Shown: positions 17,672 through 27,049 of the stretch, one piece after another
Layout: the number at the start of each line of letters is the position of its first letter
Position numbering within the stretch: position 1 is the stretch's first letter
Source of the DNA: Micromonospora sp. MW-13
GTDB lineage: Bacteria > Actinomycetota > Actinomycetes > Mycobacteriales > Micromonosporaceae
NCBI RefSeq assembly: GCF_003434305.1
Contig: NZ_QKKX01000028.1
Location: 62,001 to 126,000 of the forward strand
Length of the DNA stretch: 64,000 nucleotides
Direction: 5' to 3'
Notes under the pieces: model-generated
What the model was told of the DNA's origin: nothing
What the model saw: the letters and a program-made list of their open reading frames with translations, nothing else
Database searches by the model: none
Made by a program: the position numbers and the translations under genes

Positions 17672-17870
17672 GCCCGCCCAGTTCCGCAGGCTGGTCCGGC
17701 TGGTCGCCGAGCGTGGTGGAGACACGATCGCTGACGGGCGGCCGGGCCGGCAGTGGTCTCTCGACCTCGCCGACCGGGTACTGCTGGTCGCCGCGTACTG
17801 ACGCACGAACCTGACGATGCGGCAGATCGGCCCGCTGTTCGGGGTGTCGCACTCCGCCGCCCACCGCCGC
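17672..17870 (+). pseudogene. Transposase N-terminal remnant (IS5-like, DDE-type)
   Basis: Conceptual translation gives QFRRLVRLVAERGGDTIAD, WSLDLADRVLLVAAY, stop, RTNLTMRQIGPLFGVSHSAAHRR. This matches the N-terminal HTH region of IS5-family transposases (…YYRTNLTLRQLAPLFGVSKSAVHR). The stop looks like a Trp-to-TGA change. The DDE domain is absent: after AHRR the sequence switches to kinase-like coding. Confidence 0.7.
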
Positions 17871-18179
17871 CAACTACGCCTGATCGACCTCGACGAGTAT
17901 CGTCCCGGGCCGTTCACCCTCGACACCGACCGCCTCCCCGGATCCCGCCGTTACATGGCCCCCGAAGAATTCGTCCGCGGCGCCGTCATCGACCAGCGCA
18001 CCACCGTCTACGCCCTGGGCCGCACCATCCACCACCTCCTCGACTCCCCACACGGCTGGCGCGACTCCCGCAATCAACAACAGGTAGCCGTACACGCCAC
18101 CACCACGACACCCGCCGACCGATACCCCGACGTCGCAGCACTCGCCGCAGCCTGGCGCACCACCCTGCCGAACCCGTAA
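17871..18179 (+). pseudogene. Ser/Thr protein kinase C-lobe remnant fused to transposase debris
   Basis: The frame encodes LIDLDEYRPG (a DFG-like position), GSRRYMAPEEFVRG (activation loop and APE motif), VYALGRTIHHLLD and DRYPDVAALAAAWR, all typical of the C-lobe of an actinobacterial protein kinase. The N-lobe, ATP-binding Lys and HRD loop are missing. It is joined in frame to the transposase remnant, so an ATG at 17817 opens a 120-aa chimeric frame. No start signal is evident; I regard it as debris. Confidence 0.65.
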
Positions 18180-18238
18180 CGCGCCAGAACCCGTCGCACA
18201 CCCCGTGAGCTGACAGGGCCCCGACCCAGGGTGGCATC

Positions 18239-18400
18239 GCACGGGAGGACGAGCTGCGGGAGTGGGTCCAGCGCAGCCCGTGGCTGATCCGGGCGCTGAG
18301 CGTCGTGCGGGACTCATGCCGAACGCTGGCCCTGCATCCGCGTCTTGACCTGAGCCAGCCCTCGAAGCCCGGGAGGGATGCCCTCGAGCGCGCTCCTGCC
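18239..18400 (+). pseudogene. Internally deleted nucleotidyltransferase remnant
   Basis: Bases 18239-18315 repeat the 5' end of the gene at 15628 (REDELREWVQRSPWLIRAL, VVRDS). They are then joined to its 3' end and flank (CGTCTTGACCTGAGCC, CTCGAAGCCCGG). The whole middle, including the active-site Asp pair, is deleted. Confidence 0.72.
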
Positions 18401-18441
18401 GGCCGGTGGCTCCCGGGCCGGGGGAGCGGGCGGCACACAAT

Positions 18442-18657
18442 GATCTTGCGTGATGTGCGCGGTGTTTGCGCCCCAGCGGATGCCGACCCGGGTCAACCCG
18501 TGCCAACGCGGGCCACCGCAGCCGACCGCTGGCCGCAATCCGGGGTTCGTGTGCTCCAGGTGTGGTCCCGGGCTGGGAGAACAGGGGTCCGGGTGGGGTG
18601 GGCGGACGTAGGCCACTCCCTGCCACCCCAGGTGAACGCCCAGGTCGCGAGACTAGG
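18442..18657 (+). repeat. ~215-bp dispersed repeat, copy 2
   Basis: This is the second copy of the repeat described at 17360-17567. It ends with GTCGCGAGACTAGG, the same promoter-like end (GACTAGG) that precedes tRNA-Arg in copy 3, but no tRNA follows. As in copy 3, a nucleotidyltransferase remnant lies just upstream, so copies 2 and 3 share a larger unit. Confidence 0.86.
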
Positions 18658-18800
18658 CCCGCGCGCAGGCCAACGACCTGCCGCTGGTGGCGTTTCACGT
18701 CTCCTGTCCTGGTTGCATCGGCATGTTGCTGTGATCGTCTGCTGAGAATCAGCAGCCCAGGTAGCTCGTAGTTCCATGAGCCGTCACCTGCGAACAGGGA

Positions 18801-20061
18801 TCAGTCCGCTGTCGGCGGGGGAACCTGCCACAGGGCGCTGACTGGCATGGCGCGGAGCCTGTCGCCGTACGGCAGCGTGGAGGTTCCGGTGTAGAGGACG
18901 ATGCCGGCGATGAAGTCGTCGCCGAGGCGGTCGGCGAGTCGGCGTAGCCCGCGAAAGTCGTCGGGTCCGACGGTGGTGGCTGCTTTGACCTCGAACCCGA
19001 CGACCTGGCCGGATCTGTTCTCGAGCACCGCGTCGACTTCGTACCTGCCCTGGTCGCGGTAGTGGGACAGGTCGACGAACTGCTCGGACCAGGTGAGCTG
19101 GCGGGACAACTCGGACAAGACGAATGATTCGAGCAACGGGCCGAACGGGGCGCCCGGCCGGAGCAGGGCCCGTGGGTCGGTCGCGATCTCGTTGGCGGCG
19201 ATTCCGGAGTCGATGAAGATCAGTTTTGGCGCGGCGGTGGCGCGTGTGCCCAGGTTGCGCGACCAGCCGGGGATCCGCTTGACCAGGAAGCTCTCTTCCA
19301 GGGCCTGGAGGTAGCGGGCGATCGTCGGCCGGCTCAGGCCGAGTGCGGATTCGAGGGAGTTGGCGGCGATGATGGTCGCGGATCTGGCTGCGAGGAGGCG
19401 TACCAGCTTGCGTAGCTCGCCCTTGTGCTGGATGTCTGACAGCTGCCGGACGTCGCGATCGATGAGCGCCTGGACGTACGCGTCAAGGAAACCGTTGGCG
19501 GCGGGGGTCGGTGCGGGTCGTGGCCTCGGGCAGGCCGCCGCGCACGATTCTGGCGGCGTAGTCGGCGCGGGTCACCTTCGACTCGTGTCGAAGGTCCGGA
19601 CCGAGGGCGAAGACGGCGTCGACGAATCCGTCCGGCGCTCCGTCGAGTTCGCCTTGGGATAACGGCCAGAGCTCGACGGTTTCCATCCGCCCGGGCAGCG
19701 CGTCCGGGGCAGCCACCAGGCCGAACAGCCGCGATGATCCGGTGAGCAGATACCGGCCGGGACGGGGATCCTCGTCGACGGCGGCCTTGATGGCCAGCAG
19801 CAGCTCGGGAACGCGCTGAATCTTGTTGATCACCAGGAGCTCGGAGGAGTCCACGAAACCGACCGGATCGGCGATCGCCGCCGCCCGATCCTGTGCCCGG
19901 TCGAGATCACGGCGCTCGGCGAGACGATCACCGGCGACGATGCGAACCAGGGTGCTCCTGCCCGCTTGGCGTGCTCCGCTGATCAGAACGACACGGGTGT
20001 CAGCCAGGGCGGCGTCGACCTGCGCGGCGGCGCGGCGTGGAATCAGGTGCGGAGTGGGCAC
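18801..20061 (-). pseudogene. DUF4143-type AAA ATPase, frameshifted
   Basis: The 5' part (ATG 20061) reads RRAAAQVDAALADTRVVLISGARQ and RGGLPEATTRTDPRR, then one extra C near 19500 ends the frame. Removing it restores NGFLDAYVQALIDRDVRQL, SRPTIARYLQALEESFLV and LLESFVLSELSRQL to the stop at 18801. This is the standard ATPase plus DUF4143 nuclease-like layout. The Walker A is GARQAGRST (Lys to Arg) and the Walker B region reads LLVINKIQRVPEL where DEIQR is expected. The active site therefore decayed as well as the frame. Confidence 0.82.
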
Positions 20062-20238
20062 ACGTCAGATAGCCAGTGCAGGTTTCGATCTGCGAGAGGT
20101 CGCGCATTCGATCTGCGGCAGACCTGTGTTCGGTATGCGGGGTGCCGGTGTTCGGCTTGCGGCCGTCGACCGTGGAGATCGAACTCGCCTCTCACGCGAC
20201 TTGGAACCGACGCCGTAACGTAGTCGTCATCCGGATCA

Positions 20239-21519
20239 TCACCTGGCTGCGGCCGTACGGAGGTCGGCGATGAGCCGGTCGAGCAGGCGTTCCTCCATCA
20301 CCGCCCGACCCACCCGCCGCATCGACTCGCCCAGCGACTCGTCCCACCGGGTCCGGGTAGGCGTACCGAGCAGGGCCGTGCCGGTGCCGGCCGCCGGCAG
20401 GTAGTCAGATGCGGTCATCCGCCACGGGACCGCGCCTGGATACCGCTGAAGAGCCGCCGCCGTCAGCCGTACACCGGTCCAGTCGAAGTCGTTGCGCCAC
20501 CGGATCACCGCCCTCTGGGCGGCGCGCAGCAGCGTGTGGACGGCGACCGACGGCACCCCCTCGGTGCAGATCAGCGGCGGGGCCTGCGCCCCGAGCGCGG
20601 TGGTGGCCGCGCGGAGCACGGCGGGGTTCTCGCAGACGTGGATCTCGTCGCAGGCCACGGTCAACGGTGCCAGGCGCAGTTGGTGCAGGGTGACCCGGAT
20701 CGGCACGCCCGCCTGGCTGGCCTCGGTCAGCCACCGCCCGACCAGACCGCCGGTGGCCGGCACGTTGAGCACCAGCACCTGGCTGGCGAGGTCGTCCGGG
20801 ACCAGCCCGACCGACTCCCACAACGCCCGCTCCCGCTCGCCGTCGACCGGTAGCGTCGTCTGCTGCCAGGCGGCGACGGCACGGAGAACGAGCCCACGAA
20901 GCGGTCCTTCGGCGAGGGCCTTCGTGTCGTCCAGCACCCGGTCGGCGAAGACCGGCATCGGTTCGTCGGCTGTGGGCAGCGCGTCCAGGATTCGGACCAC
21001 GTCCCCGAACGGCAGTCCGGTTCGGACGACGCGGGTGAGGGTGCCGTCGCGGCGCAGGCCGTCGAGCCATTCGGCGTACCAGGCGGTGCCGGCGTGCCGG
21101 CCGTCGTGGGCCACGGCCAGGACGGTGTCGCGGGCCACCGCCTCGCCTTTCAGCTCGGCCGGCCGGTCACGCAACGGGGCCATGGCGGTGAGCACGTCGG
21201 CCAGGCCGACTCCGTGTGCCGCCCGTAGGTGCTCGTCCACGTCGGTGAGCCGGACGCTGAGGCGGGCCGCCGCAGTGGAGCGGTGGGTGCCGGTGATGCC
21301 GATGATCACGAGACGTTCGTCGTCGGTGGGGGCGGCCAGCGTCACGGCGCCGTCGAGCCGGCCGCCGGTGCGTTCCAGGCTGCGCCGTGCGGCCCTCAGC
21401 AACCGCCGCCAGCCGGGATGCTCGACCAGGTTCGTCGACCTGCCGGTATCGCCAGGTCGGTCCGGCTGCGCGGACAACGTCTCTCGATCGGGCCGGTCCG
21501 GCTGCTGCCCGCCGGTCAT
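20239..21519 (-). CDS. jetD: Wadjet JetD-type protein (DUF2399/TIGR02679, Toprim-like nuclease subunit)
   Basis: This 426-aa protein is the last gene of a four-gene operon and overlaps jetC by four bases (ATGA). The Toprim-like part contains EIHVCENPAVLRAA (catalytic Glu) and RWRNDFDWTGVRL (Asp pair), the DUF2399 pattern. The N-terminal half is the DUF3323-type arm domain. In Wadjet, JetD is the topoisomerase-VI-related subunit that cuts plasmid DNA after the SMC-like complex has extruded a loop. No frameshift or lost active-site residue is visible, so it is probably functional. Confidence 0.87.
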   Translation of the reverse strand: MTGGQQPDRPDRETLSAQPDRPGDTGRSTNLVEHPGWRRLLRAARRSLERTGGRLDGAVTLAAPTDDERLVIIGITGTHRSTAAARLSVRLTDVDEHLRAAHGVGLADVLTAMAPLRDRPAELKGEAVARDTVLAVAHDGRHAGTAWYAEWLDGLRRDGTLTRVVRTGLPFGDVVRILDALPTADEPMPVFADRVLDDTKALAEGPLRGLVLRAVAAWQQTTLPVDGERERALWESVGLVPDDLASQVLVLNVPATGGLVGRWLTEASQAGVPIRVTLHQLRLAPLTVACDEIHVCENPAVLRAATTALGAQAPPLICTEGVPSVAVHTLLRAAQRAVIRWRNDFDWTGVRLTAAALQRYPGAVPWRMTASDYLPAAGTGTALLGTPTRTRWDESLGESMRRVGRAVMEERLLDRLIADLRTAAAR

Positions 21520-24500
21520 TCGTCCACGAGGTCGAGTAGGACGCCGGCCCGGTCGGGTTCACCGCGACCGCCCGGGGCGCGGCGGGTCTCCGGGGAGCCG
21601 AGCGCGCGGGCCAGCGTTCCGTCGAAGTCGGCGACGTTGGTCGAGCCGTCCCAGACCAGCAGCACGGTGGACACCGTGTGGTCCACGGCGGAGTGGGACA
21701 GGTCGTAGTGGGCGGCGCCGCTGACCGCCGGGTGGGTGGCCCAGAGGTCGTAGCCGGTCATGAAGAGGTCCAGGTCGAACTGCTTCGCCAGCGCCATCAA
21801 CTCACCTCGGCCGGTGTCGTCCACGCCGGCGAACGCCTCGTCGAGGCCGAGCAGCCGGGGCGCGTCCGGCCGTGCCGAGCCGAACAGCGCGTTGGCGGCG
21901 GCGAAGAGCGGCAGGTGCAGGGAGACCGACTGCTCACCGCCGGAGAGCTGGCTGTGCCGGGCCCGGGTCAGCGCCTCGGTGCCGCCACCGGGTCGGTGTA
22001 GGGTGAACGCGAACGTTCGCCACTGCCGGTAGTCGAGCACGTCGCCGAGCAGTTCCCGGTACGGCCGCTCGAGCGCTGCCGCCCGCGCCGTCTTGATCCG
22101 GGCGGCGAAGTGTCGTCGCATGGCGGTGAGCTGGGCCGGACCGAGCCGGGCAGGATCGCGTTCAAGTAGCTTGCAGACGTCGCGTTGGTCGGCGTCGAGG
22201 TCGTCGGCGAGCCGCCAGCCGACGCCGACGGTGAGCCCGGAGGACATTCGTCGGGCCCGCATCTGGCTGTCCATCGCCGCCACCAGGTCGCGGGCCTCGA
22301 TGGTGCGGTGGTGGATCTGCCGGGCGAGTTGCCCGAGCAGAGCGTCTTCCAGCACCCGCTGTTCGGAGTCGGTGAGCAGTTGCTCCTGGTCGCGGCGCTC
22401 GCGGGCGATCCGGTCCGCGAAGTGCGCGACCGGGGTCAGGCCCTGTTCGTCGGCGACCCGGACCACGATCACCCCGTCGTCGGTGTCCCACTCGGGTCGG
22501 TGGTCGAGGCCGGCTGCCGGCAGTTGCGCCTGCAACTCGGTCAGCGCGGTGGTTAGCCGGGTGGCGCTCTGTTTGAGTGACGTCTCGGTGGGGCTCAACT
22601 CGCGGGTGGCGGCGAGGATCGCCTCGTGCAGGGCTGCCACCTGCGGATCCAGCTCGTCGTCCGGGGCCTGCGCCGGCCAGCGCAGGTCGGTGGGGCAGCG
22701 CAGCAGGCCCAGCAGGTCCGGCTGGGCGTACGGGCGTAGACGCTGGGCGTCGTGCTGCGCGACGGCGACGGCGGCGGTGACGGCCTGCTCGCCCAGCTCC
22801 ACCCGGGTCAGCGCGGCGACCCGCCGCTCCCGGGCGGCACCGAGCTGGGCACGGGCCTGCTCGACGGCCTGCTCCGCCTCGGTGATCCCGTCGGCGGTCC
22901 GGGCCACGTCGGCCAACACCCGCTCCGCGTCGGCGCCGACGCTGTCGCGCAGCGTCCGGTACGCCTCCGCCTTCTCCCGGTGCCGGGAACGGCCGGCGCG
23001 GGCGGCGCCCTGTGCGGCGGTGAACCGGTCGACCGCCTCGTCGTGTCGCTGCCCCGCCTGGTCCTCCTGCTCCGCAGCGCGCGCGGCGGTCGGACGCGCG
23101 CTCTCCAGGCGTACGCCGCGCTTCTCGAAGCGGTCCACCGCCTCGGCGGTGTCGTCGACGCGGTCGACCGGCAGCGACCGTTCCGCCGCCGTCCGGCGCA
23201 GGGCGGTCGCCGCGGCGGCCCGCTCGGCGAGGGTCTGGTCGAGCCGGGCGGCGGCGGACGCGCTGGCCTCCTGCCGAGCGCGCAGCGTCGCGGCCGCCTG
23301 GTCCAGCGCGCGCAGCGCCGCGTGGACCGGCGCGGGCGCCGGCAGTTGCCTGGCGGCCGTGTCCACCGCCGCCAGCAGCGCCTCGACCGACTCACGTTCG
23401 CGGTCCAGTGTGCCGAGGTCGGCGTCGATGCTCGCCAGCTGCCGGTCGCACTCGGCGACCCGGGTGGCGCGTCGGGCCGCCCGCGCGGTAGCGCCGATGT
23501 ACTCGCAGGAGGCCTTGGCGAACCGGCCGACGCCGACGCCCTGGGCGTACCGGCCGTTGACCCCGACGGTCACCAGCTCGGCGTTCAACTCGGCGGCCAC
23601 ATCCGCCACCGCCACCGAGGCGAGCACCTCGATGATCCGCCCGGCGGGCACTTCGTCCTGTTCCTCGGCGATCAGCACGTCGGCGAGGGTGGCACCGGTC
23701 GGCCGTCGACGCGGCGGGAGCGGCAGCAGGTAGCCGTCCAGGTCGTCGCCGGCCAGCGCGGTCGCCGCGGTCTCGGGGTCCGGGTGCAGCCAGGCGTCCA
23801 GCAGCCCGGCGGCGTGCAGAGCCGCCTCGATCGCCGCCGCGTCCGCGCCGGTCACCCCGTCGGTGAAGCGGACCAGCCGCCACAGCGGCGCGCCGGGTCG
23901 GCCGGTGCGCGCCGCCGGTCGGGTCACTGGCGCGGACGGGGCGTCGTCGTGTTCGGCGGCGATCCGGTCCCGCTCGGCGGCCACCTCGGCCCGTCGGCCG
24001 GCCAGCGTGGTGCGGTGCGCCGCGAGCACCGCGAGCCGGTCCCGTCGCTGGGTCACGGCGGCGGCGGTGGCCTCCGCGTACACCTCCCGGGGAGTCTGCG
24101 CGCCCGGCTCGCCGATCGAGTCGACCGCGGCGGCCAGCGGGGTCGCCAGGTCGGAACGCCCGATGTCGGCCAGCAGACCGGCGTTGGCCTGCGCCCACTG
24201 CCCGATCTGCTCCCGCAGCCGCGTGCGGGCCTGCGCCACGGCGTCCTCGGCATGCCGCTCGGCCTGCTCGGCGTCCGCGGCGGCGGCGGTGGCGCCGGCC
24301 GCGTCGGCGGCAGCCCGGGAGTGGTCCCGTTCGGCCTGGTCGTGCCGCGCCACCTGCACGCGGATGGCGCGCACGTCGTCGCGGCGCGCGGCGGCGCGGG
24401 CGGCGATCCGGGCCGCCAGGTCGCCCGGCGCGGCGTCGTCGGCGCTCCAGGTGATCCCCGCCGCCTCGGCGTCGAGCGCAAGCTCGGCGGCGAGCCGGTC

Positions 24501-25646
24501 GGCCGCCGCCCGCGCGTCCCGGGCCGCGACCGTCGCCCGCTCCCATTCGGTACGCCGGCGGGCCACCGTGGCCTCCTCGGCGACGACCGCGGTGTCGGCC
24601 CGCTCGGCCGCCTCGGCCAGGTCGTGCACGTGCCGTTCCAGGTCGGCGAGCTGCTCGTGGGACTGGTACGCCGCCGAGGCCTTCAGGCTGTCCAGGTGGG
24701 CGCGGAGCCGCCCGGGCTCGCCCCCGACGGCCCACAGCCGGGTGTCTGCCTCGGCCTCCGCCTCGGCCGCCGCGTCGGCCGCACGACGCGCGTCGCCCAG
24801 TGCCGCCGACTGGCCGGCGACCGCGTCGCGGCGAGCGGTCAGGGCGTCGGCCGCCGCCCGGGCGTGGGTGCGTAGATAGGTCGAGTAGACCGCCAGGAAC
24901 GCGGCCGTCGCGGCGTCGGCCGCCACCAACCCCTCGAGGGTACGGGCGACCGCCTCCATGTCGTCGAACGAGCGGGCGGCCTCCACCAGCAGGTGGTCCT
25001 CGACCGGGCGCAGCCCGCGCTGCAGGGTGCGGGACAGCTCGACGGGGTTGAGATCCTTGGCCAACTGCGGCTTGCGCAGAGTCAGCACCAGATCCAGCAG
25101 TTGCTCGTAGCGGGCCGGACCGAGGCCGAACAGCCGGGCGTCGACGAGCTCCCGGTAGTCCTCCGCCGAGTCCCGCACCGCGTCGGCGCCCAACCGGTCG
25201 ATCAGGTCGCGGCGGTTCAGCGGCCGGTCGTCGGCGTCCAGCAGGGAGAAGTCCACCCCCACCCGGCCGTCGACCACGAAGTGCCAGCGGGTCACCCGGT
25301 CGACGTGGCGGTGGGCCCGCAACCCGATGCCGACCGTCACGTACTGCTCACCGTCGCCGAACTCCATCCACACGTACGCGTACGTGACCTCCTGCCCCCG
25401 GTAGAGCAGGTTCGACTTCATCGTCCGGTCCTCGCTGGCGAACGGGTTCAGCCGGCGAGGCTCGATCCGTCCGTCGAGCACGAACGGGAACAGCACCTCC
25501 AGCGCCTTGGTCTTGCCGGAGCCGTTCGGCCCGCGCAGCACCAACCATCCGTCGACGAATAGGAACTCCTCGTCCCGGTAGTCCCACAGGTTGATGATCC
25601 CGGCCCGGGTAGGGGTGAACCGGCGGACGGCACGTTGCTCGATCAC
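21516..25646 (-). CDS. jetC: Wadjet JetC-type SMC/MukB-like ATPase (TIGR02680)
   Basis: This 1,376-aa protein has Walker A RGPNGSGKTKALEVLFPF near residues 37-54. Long Ala/Arg/Glu-rich coiled coils occupy most of the middle with a hinge-like insertion near residue 600. The C-terminal ABC signature LSGGEQSVSLHLPLFAA is followed by Walker B LLGLDEAFAGVD. This is the loop-extruding motor of the Wadjet complex. I chose GTG 25646 because GAGGA lies eight bases upstream and the domain (RRFTPTRAGIINLWDY) begins right after it. It starts 11 bases after the jetB stop codon. Long antisense frames here are shadows. Confidence 0.92.
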   Translation of the reverse strand: MIEQRAVRRFTPTRAGIINLWDYRDEEFLFVDGWLVLRGPNGSGKTKALEVLFPFVLDGRIEPRRLNPFASEDRTMKSNLLYRGQEVTYAYVWMEFGDGEQYVTVGIGLRAHRHVDRVTRWHFVVDGRVGVDFSLLDADDRPLNRRDLIDRLGADAVRDSAEDYRELVDARLFGLGPARYEQLLDLVLTLRKPQLAKDLNPVELSRTLQRGLRPVEDHLLVEAARSFDDMEAVARTLEGLVAADAATAAFLAVYSTYLRTHARAAADALTARRDAVAGQSAALGDARRAADAAAEAEAEADTRLWAVGGEPGRLRAHLDSLKASAAYQSHEQLADLERHVHDLAEAAERADTAVVAEEATVARRRTEWERATVAARDARAAADRLAAELALDAEAAGITWSADDAAPGDLAARIAARAAARRDDVRAIRVQVARHDQAERDHSRAAADAAGATAAAADAEQAERHAEDAVAQARTRLREQIGQWAQANAGLLADIGRSDLATPLAAAVDSIGEPGAQTPREVYAEATAAAVTQRRDRLAVLAAHRTTLAGRRAEVAAERDRIAAEHDDAPSAPVTRPAARTGRPGAPLWRLVRFTDGVTGADAAAIEAALHAAGLLDAWLHPDPETAATALAGDDLDGYLLPLPPRRRPTGATLADVLIAEEQDEVPAGRIIEVLASVAVADVAAELNAELVTVGVNGRYAQGVGVGRFAKASCEYIGATARAARRATRVAECDRQLASIDADLGTLDRERESVEALLAAVDTAARQLPAPAPVHAALRALDQAAATLRARQEASASAAARLDQTLAERAAAATALRRTAAERSLPVDRVDDTAEAVDRFEKRGVRLESARPTAARAAEQEDQAGQRHDEAVDRFTAAQGAARAGRSRHREKAEAYRTLRDSVGADAERVLADVARTADGITEAEQAVEQARAQLGAARERRVAALTRVELGEQAVTAAVAVAQHDAQRLRPYAQPDLLGLLRCPTDLRWPAQAPDDELDPQVAALHEAILAATRELSPTETSLKQSATRLTTALTELQAQLPAAGLDHRPEWDTDDGVIVVRVADEQGLTPVAHFADRIARERRDQEQLLTDSEQRVLEDALLGQLARQIHHRTIEARDLVAAMDSQMRARRMSSGLTVGVGWRLADDLDADQRDVCKLLERDPARLGPAQLTAMRRHFAARIKTARAAALERPYRELLGDVLDYRQWRTFAFTLHRPGGGTEALTRARHSQLSGGEQSVSLHLPLFAAANALFGSARPDAPRLLGLDEAFAGVDDTGRGELMALAKQFDLDLFMTGYDLWATHPAVSGAAHYDLSHSAVDHTVSTVLLVWDGSTNVADFDGTLARALGSPETRRAPGGRGEPDRAGVLLDLVDE

Positions 25647-25657
25647 GATCAACTTCC

Positions 25658-27049
25658 TCAGAACAGGGTCTCGGTCATCACGCGGGGCTTGACCGCGGCG
25701 ACGGTGTGGCGGTAACGGCCCACCAGCGGCCGGACCAGCACCCCGCCCGGCACGGCGGTGACCGCGCCGAACCGTTCCAGCAGCGCCATCGCCTCGGCGC
25801 GCAGCCGGTCCGGGTCGGCGTGCCACTGGGCCCCGAACGCGGTCCCGTACCGCGCAAGGATCTCGCCGACGGCGGTGCGCAGAAAGCTGTCGGTGACGAA
25901 CGGCAACCGGCCGGCGCCGTCGCTCTCGTCGGGGCCGCCCTCGTCCCCGGTGGTCCACGGCTCGGCCGGGCCGGTGTCGTCGAGGCGCACCAGGGTGGCC
26001 GTGGGCAGGCCGGCGTCGACCTCACCCACCAGCGACTGCTGCCGGCTGTCCCTGTCCGGCGGGGCGAGCCGCTTGACCCGGCGGCCGTCCGGGTCCACGA
26101 CCCGGTCGGCCATCTCCACCGCCAGCAACACCGCGGCCTGCGCCACCGAGCCGGTGCCCGGGAACCGCTCCCCGGTGAACCCGGCGGTGTCCACCAGCAG
26201 CACCCCCTCGGCCTGGCGCTCCACCCGTGAACCGGTCAACCGGGCCACGTCAGCGGCGAGCGCCGACCCGCGCAGATGGTTGGCGACCACCGGATCGACG
26301 TCGGCGTGGTAGACGACCGGCGACTCCACCACCGCCCGCCGGGCCGCCTGGGCCGCCAGCCGGCGCTCGGCGTTGCCGCTGCTGGTCATCACCCGGCCGA
26401 GCAGCGCCGACACCGACTCGACGTGCTGCACCACCCGGGTCGGCCGGAACAGCGCGAACACCACGTCCCGTGCGACGTCGTACAACGCCTCACCGGCCCC
26501 GGGGTCACTGGCCCAGGCGGCGCTGGAGCCGTCGGCCAGCCGGAGCACGCCCCGCTCCTCCAGCCAGCCGACCGCGTCCACGAACGCCCGCCGATCCGGG
26601 CCGTGGTCCGGGTCCAGCCCCAGGCCGGTGATCCGGTTCGCGTCGCCGGCCACCGAGTCGGCCAGCTCGCTGAGGGTGATCTGGATCCCGGCGCGGCCCA
26701 GCACCGCCAGGCACAACGCCAGGTACGCGTAGCGCTGCCGGTCGAACGGCCGCCCGGTCCGGGACACCGCCGGCTGGGTGCCGTCGAGCTGGTCCTTCAC
26801 CCGCACCAGCCGGGCCGTCGCACCGTGCAGCTCCAGCCGGTACCCGAACGCCTCGGCGAGATCCCGGCGCAGGGTGGCCGCGAACCGTCGCACCCGGGGC
26901 AACGCCCGCTCGTCGGGCCAGGTCGCCGTGATCAGCGGGTGACGCAGCACCAGCCGGACCGCCCGCTGGTAGTCCGCCAACTCCAACTCCGGAACGTCGA
27001 CGGCGAACCGGTGCGCCGCCGGGCGCAGTGCGCCCGATTCCGCGGTCAC
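25658..27049 (-). CDS. jetB: Wadjet JetB-type kleisin-associated subunit (DUF2398/TIGR02678)
   Basis: This 463-aa protein has its GTG start at 27049 overlapping the jetA stop (GTGA). Recognisable family stretches are DYQRAVRLVLRHPLITATWPD, RRFAATLRRDLAEAFGYRLEL and VSRTGRPFDRQRYAYLALCLAVL. The C-terminus (RPLVGRYRHTVAAVKPRVM) is also typical. JetB is a winged-helix, KITE-like partner of the SMC subunit. Long upstream in-frame codons on this strand belong to the shadow of jetA and are not part of the gene. Confidence 0.87.
   Translation of the reverse strand: MTAESGALRPAAHRFAVDVPELELADYQRAVRLVLRHPLITATWPDERALPRVRRFAATLRRDLAEAFGYRLELHGATARLVRVKDQLDGTQPAVSRTGRPFDRQRYAYLALCLAVLGRAGIQITLSELADSVAGDANRITGLGLDPDHGPDRRAFVDAVGWLEERGVLRLADGSSAAWASDPGAGEALYDVARDVVFALFRPTRVVQHVESVSALLGRVMTSSGNAERRLAAQAARRAVVESPVVYHADVDPVVANHLRGSALAADVARLTGSRVERQAEGVLLVDTAGFTGERFPGTGSVAQAAVLLAVEMADRVVDPDGRRVKRLAPPDRDSRQQSLVGEVDAGLPTATLVRLDDTGPAEPWTTGDEGGPDESDGAGRLPFVTDSFLRTAVGEILARYGTAFGAQWHADPDRLRAEAMALLERFGAVTAVPGGVLVRPLVGRYRHTVAAVKPRVMTETLF

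Noticed and set aside
22093..24875. Two long + strand reading frames (546 and 707 codons) opposite jetC
   Set aside because: They mirror the codon bias of the 1,376-aa SMC gene, are rich in Arg/Ser/Ala without domains, and have no ribosome sites.
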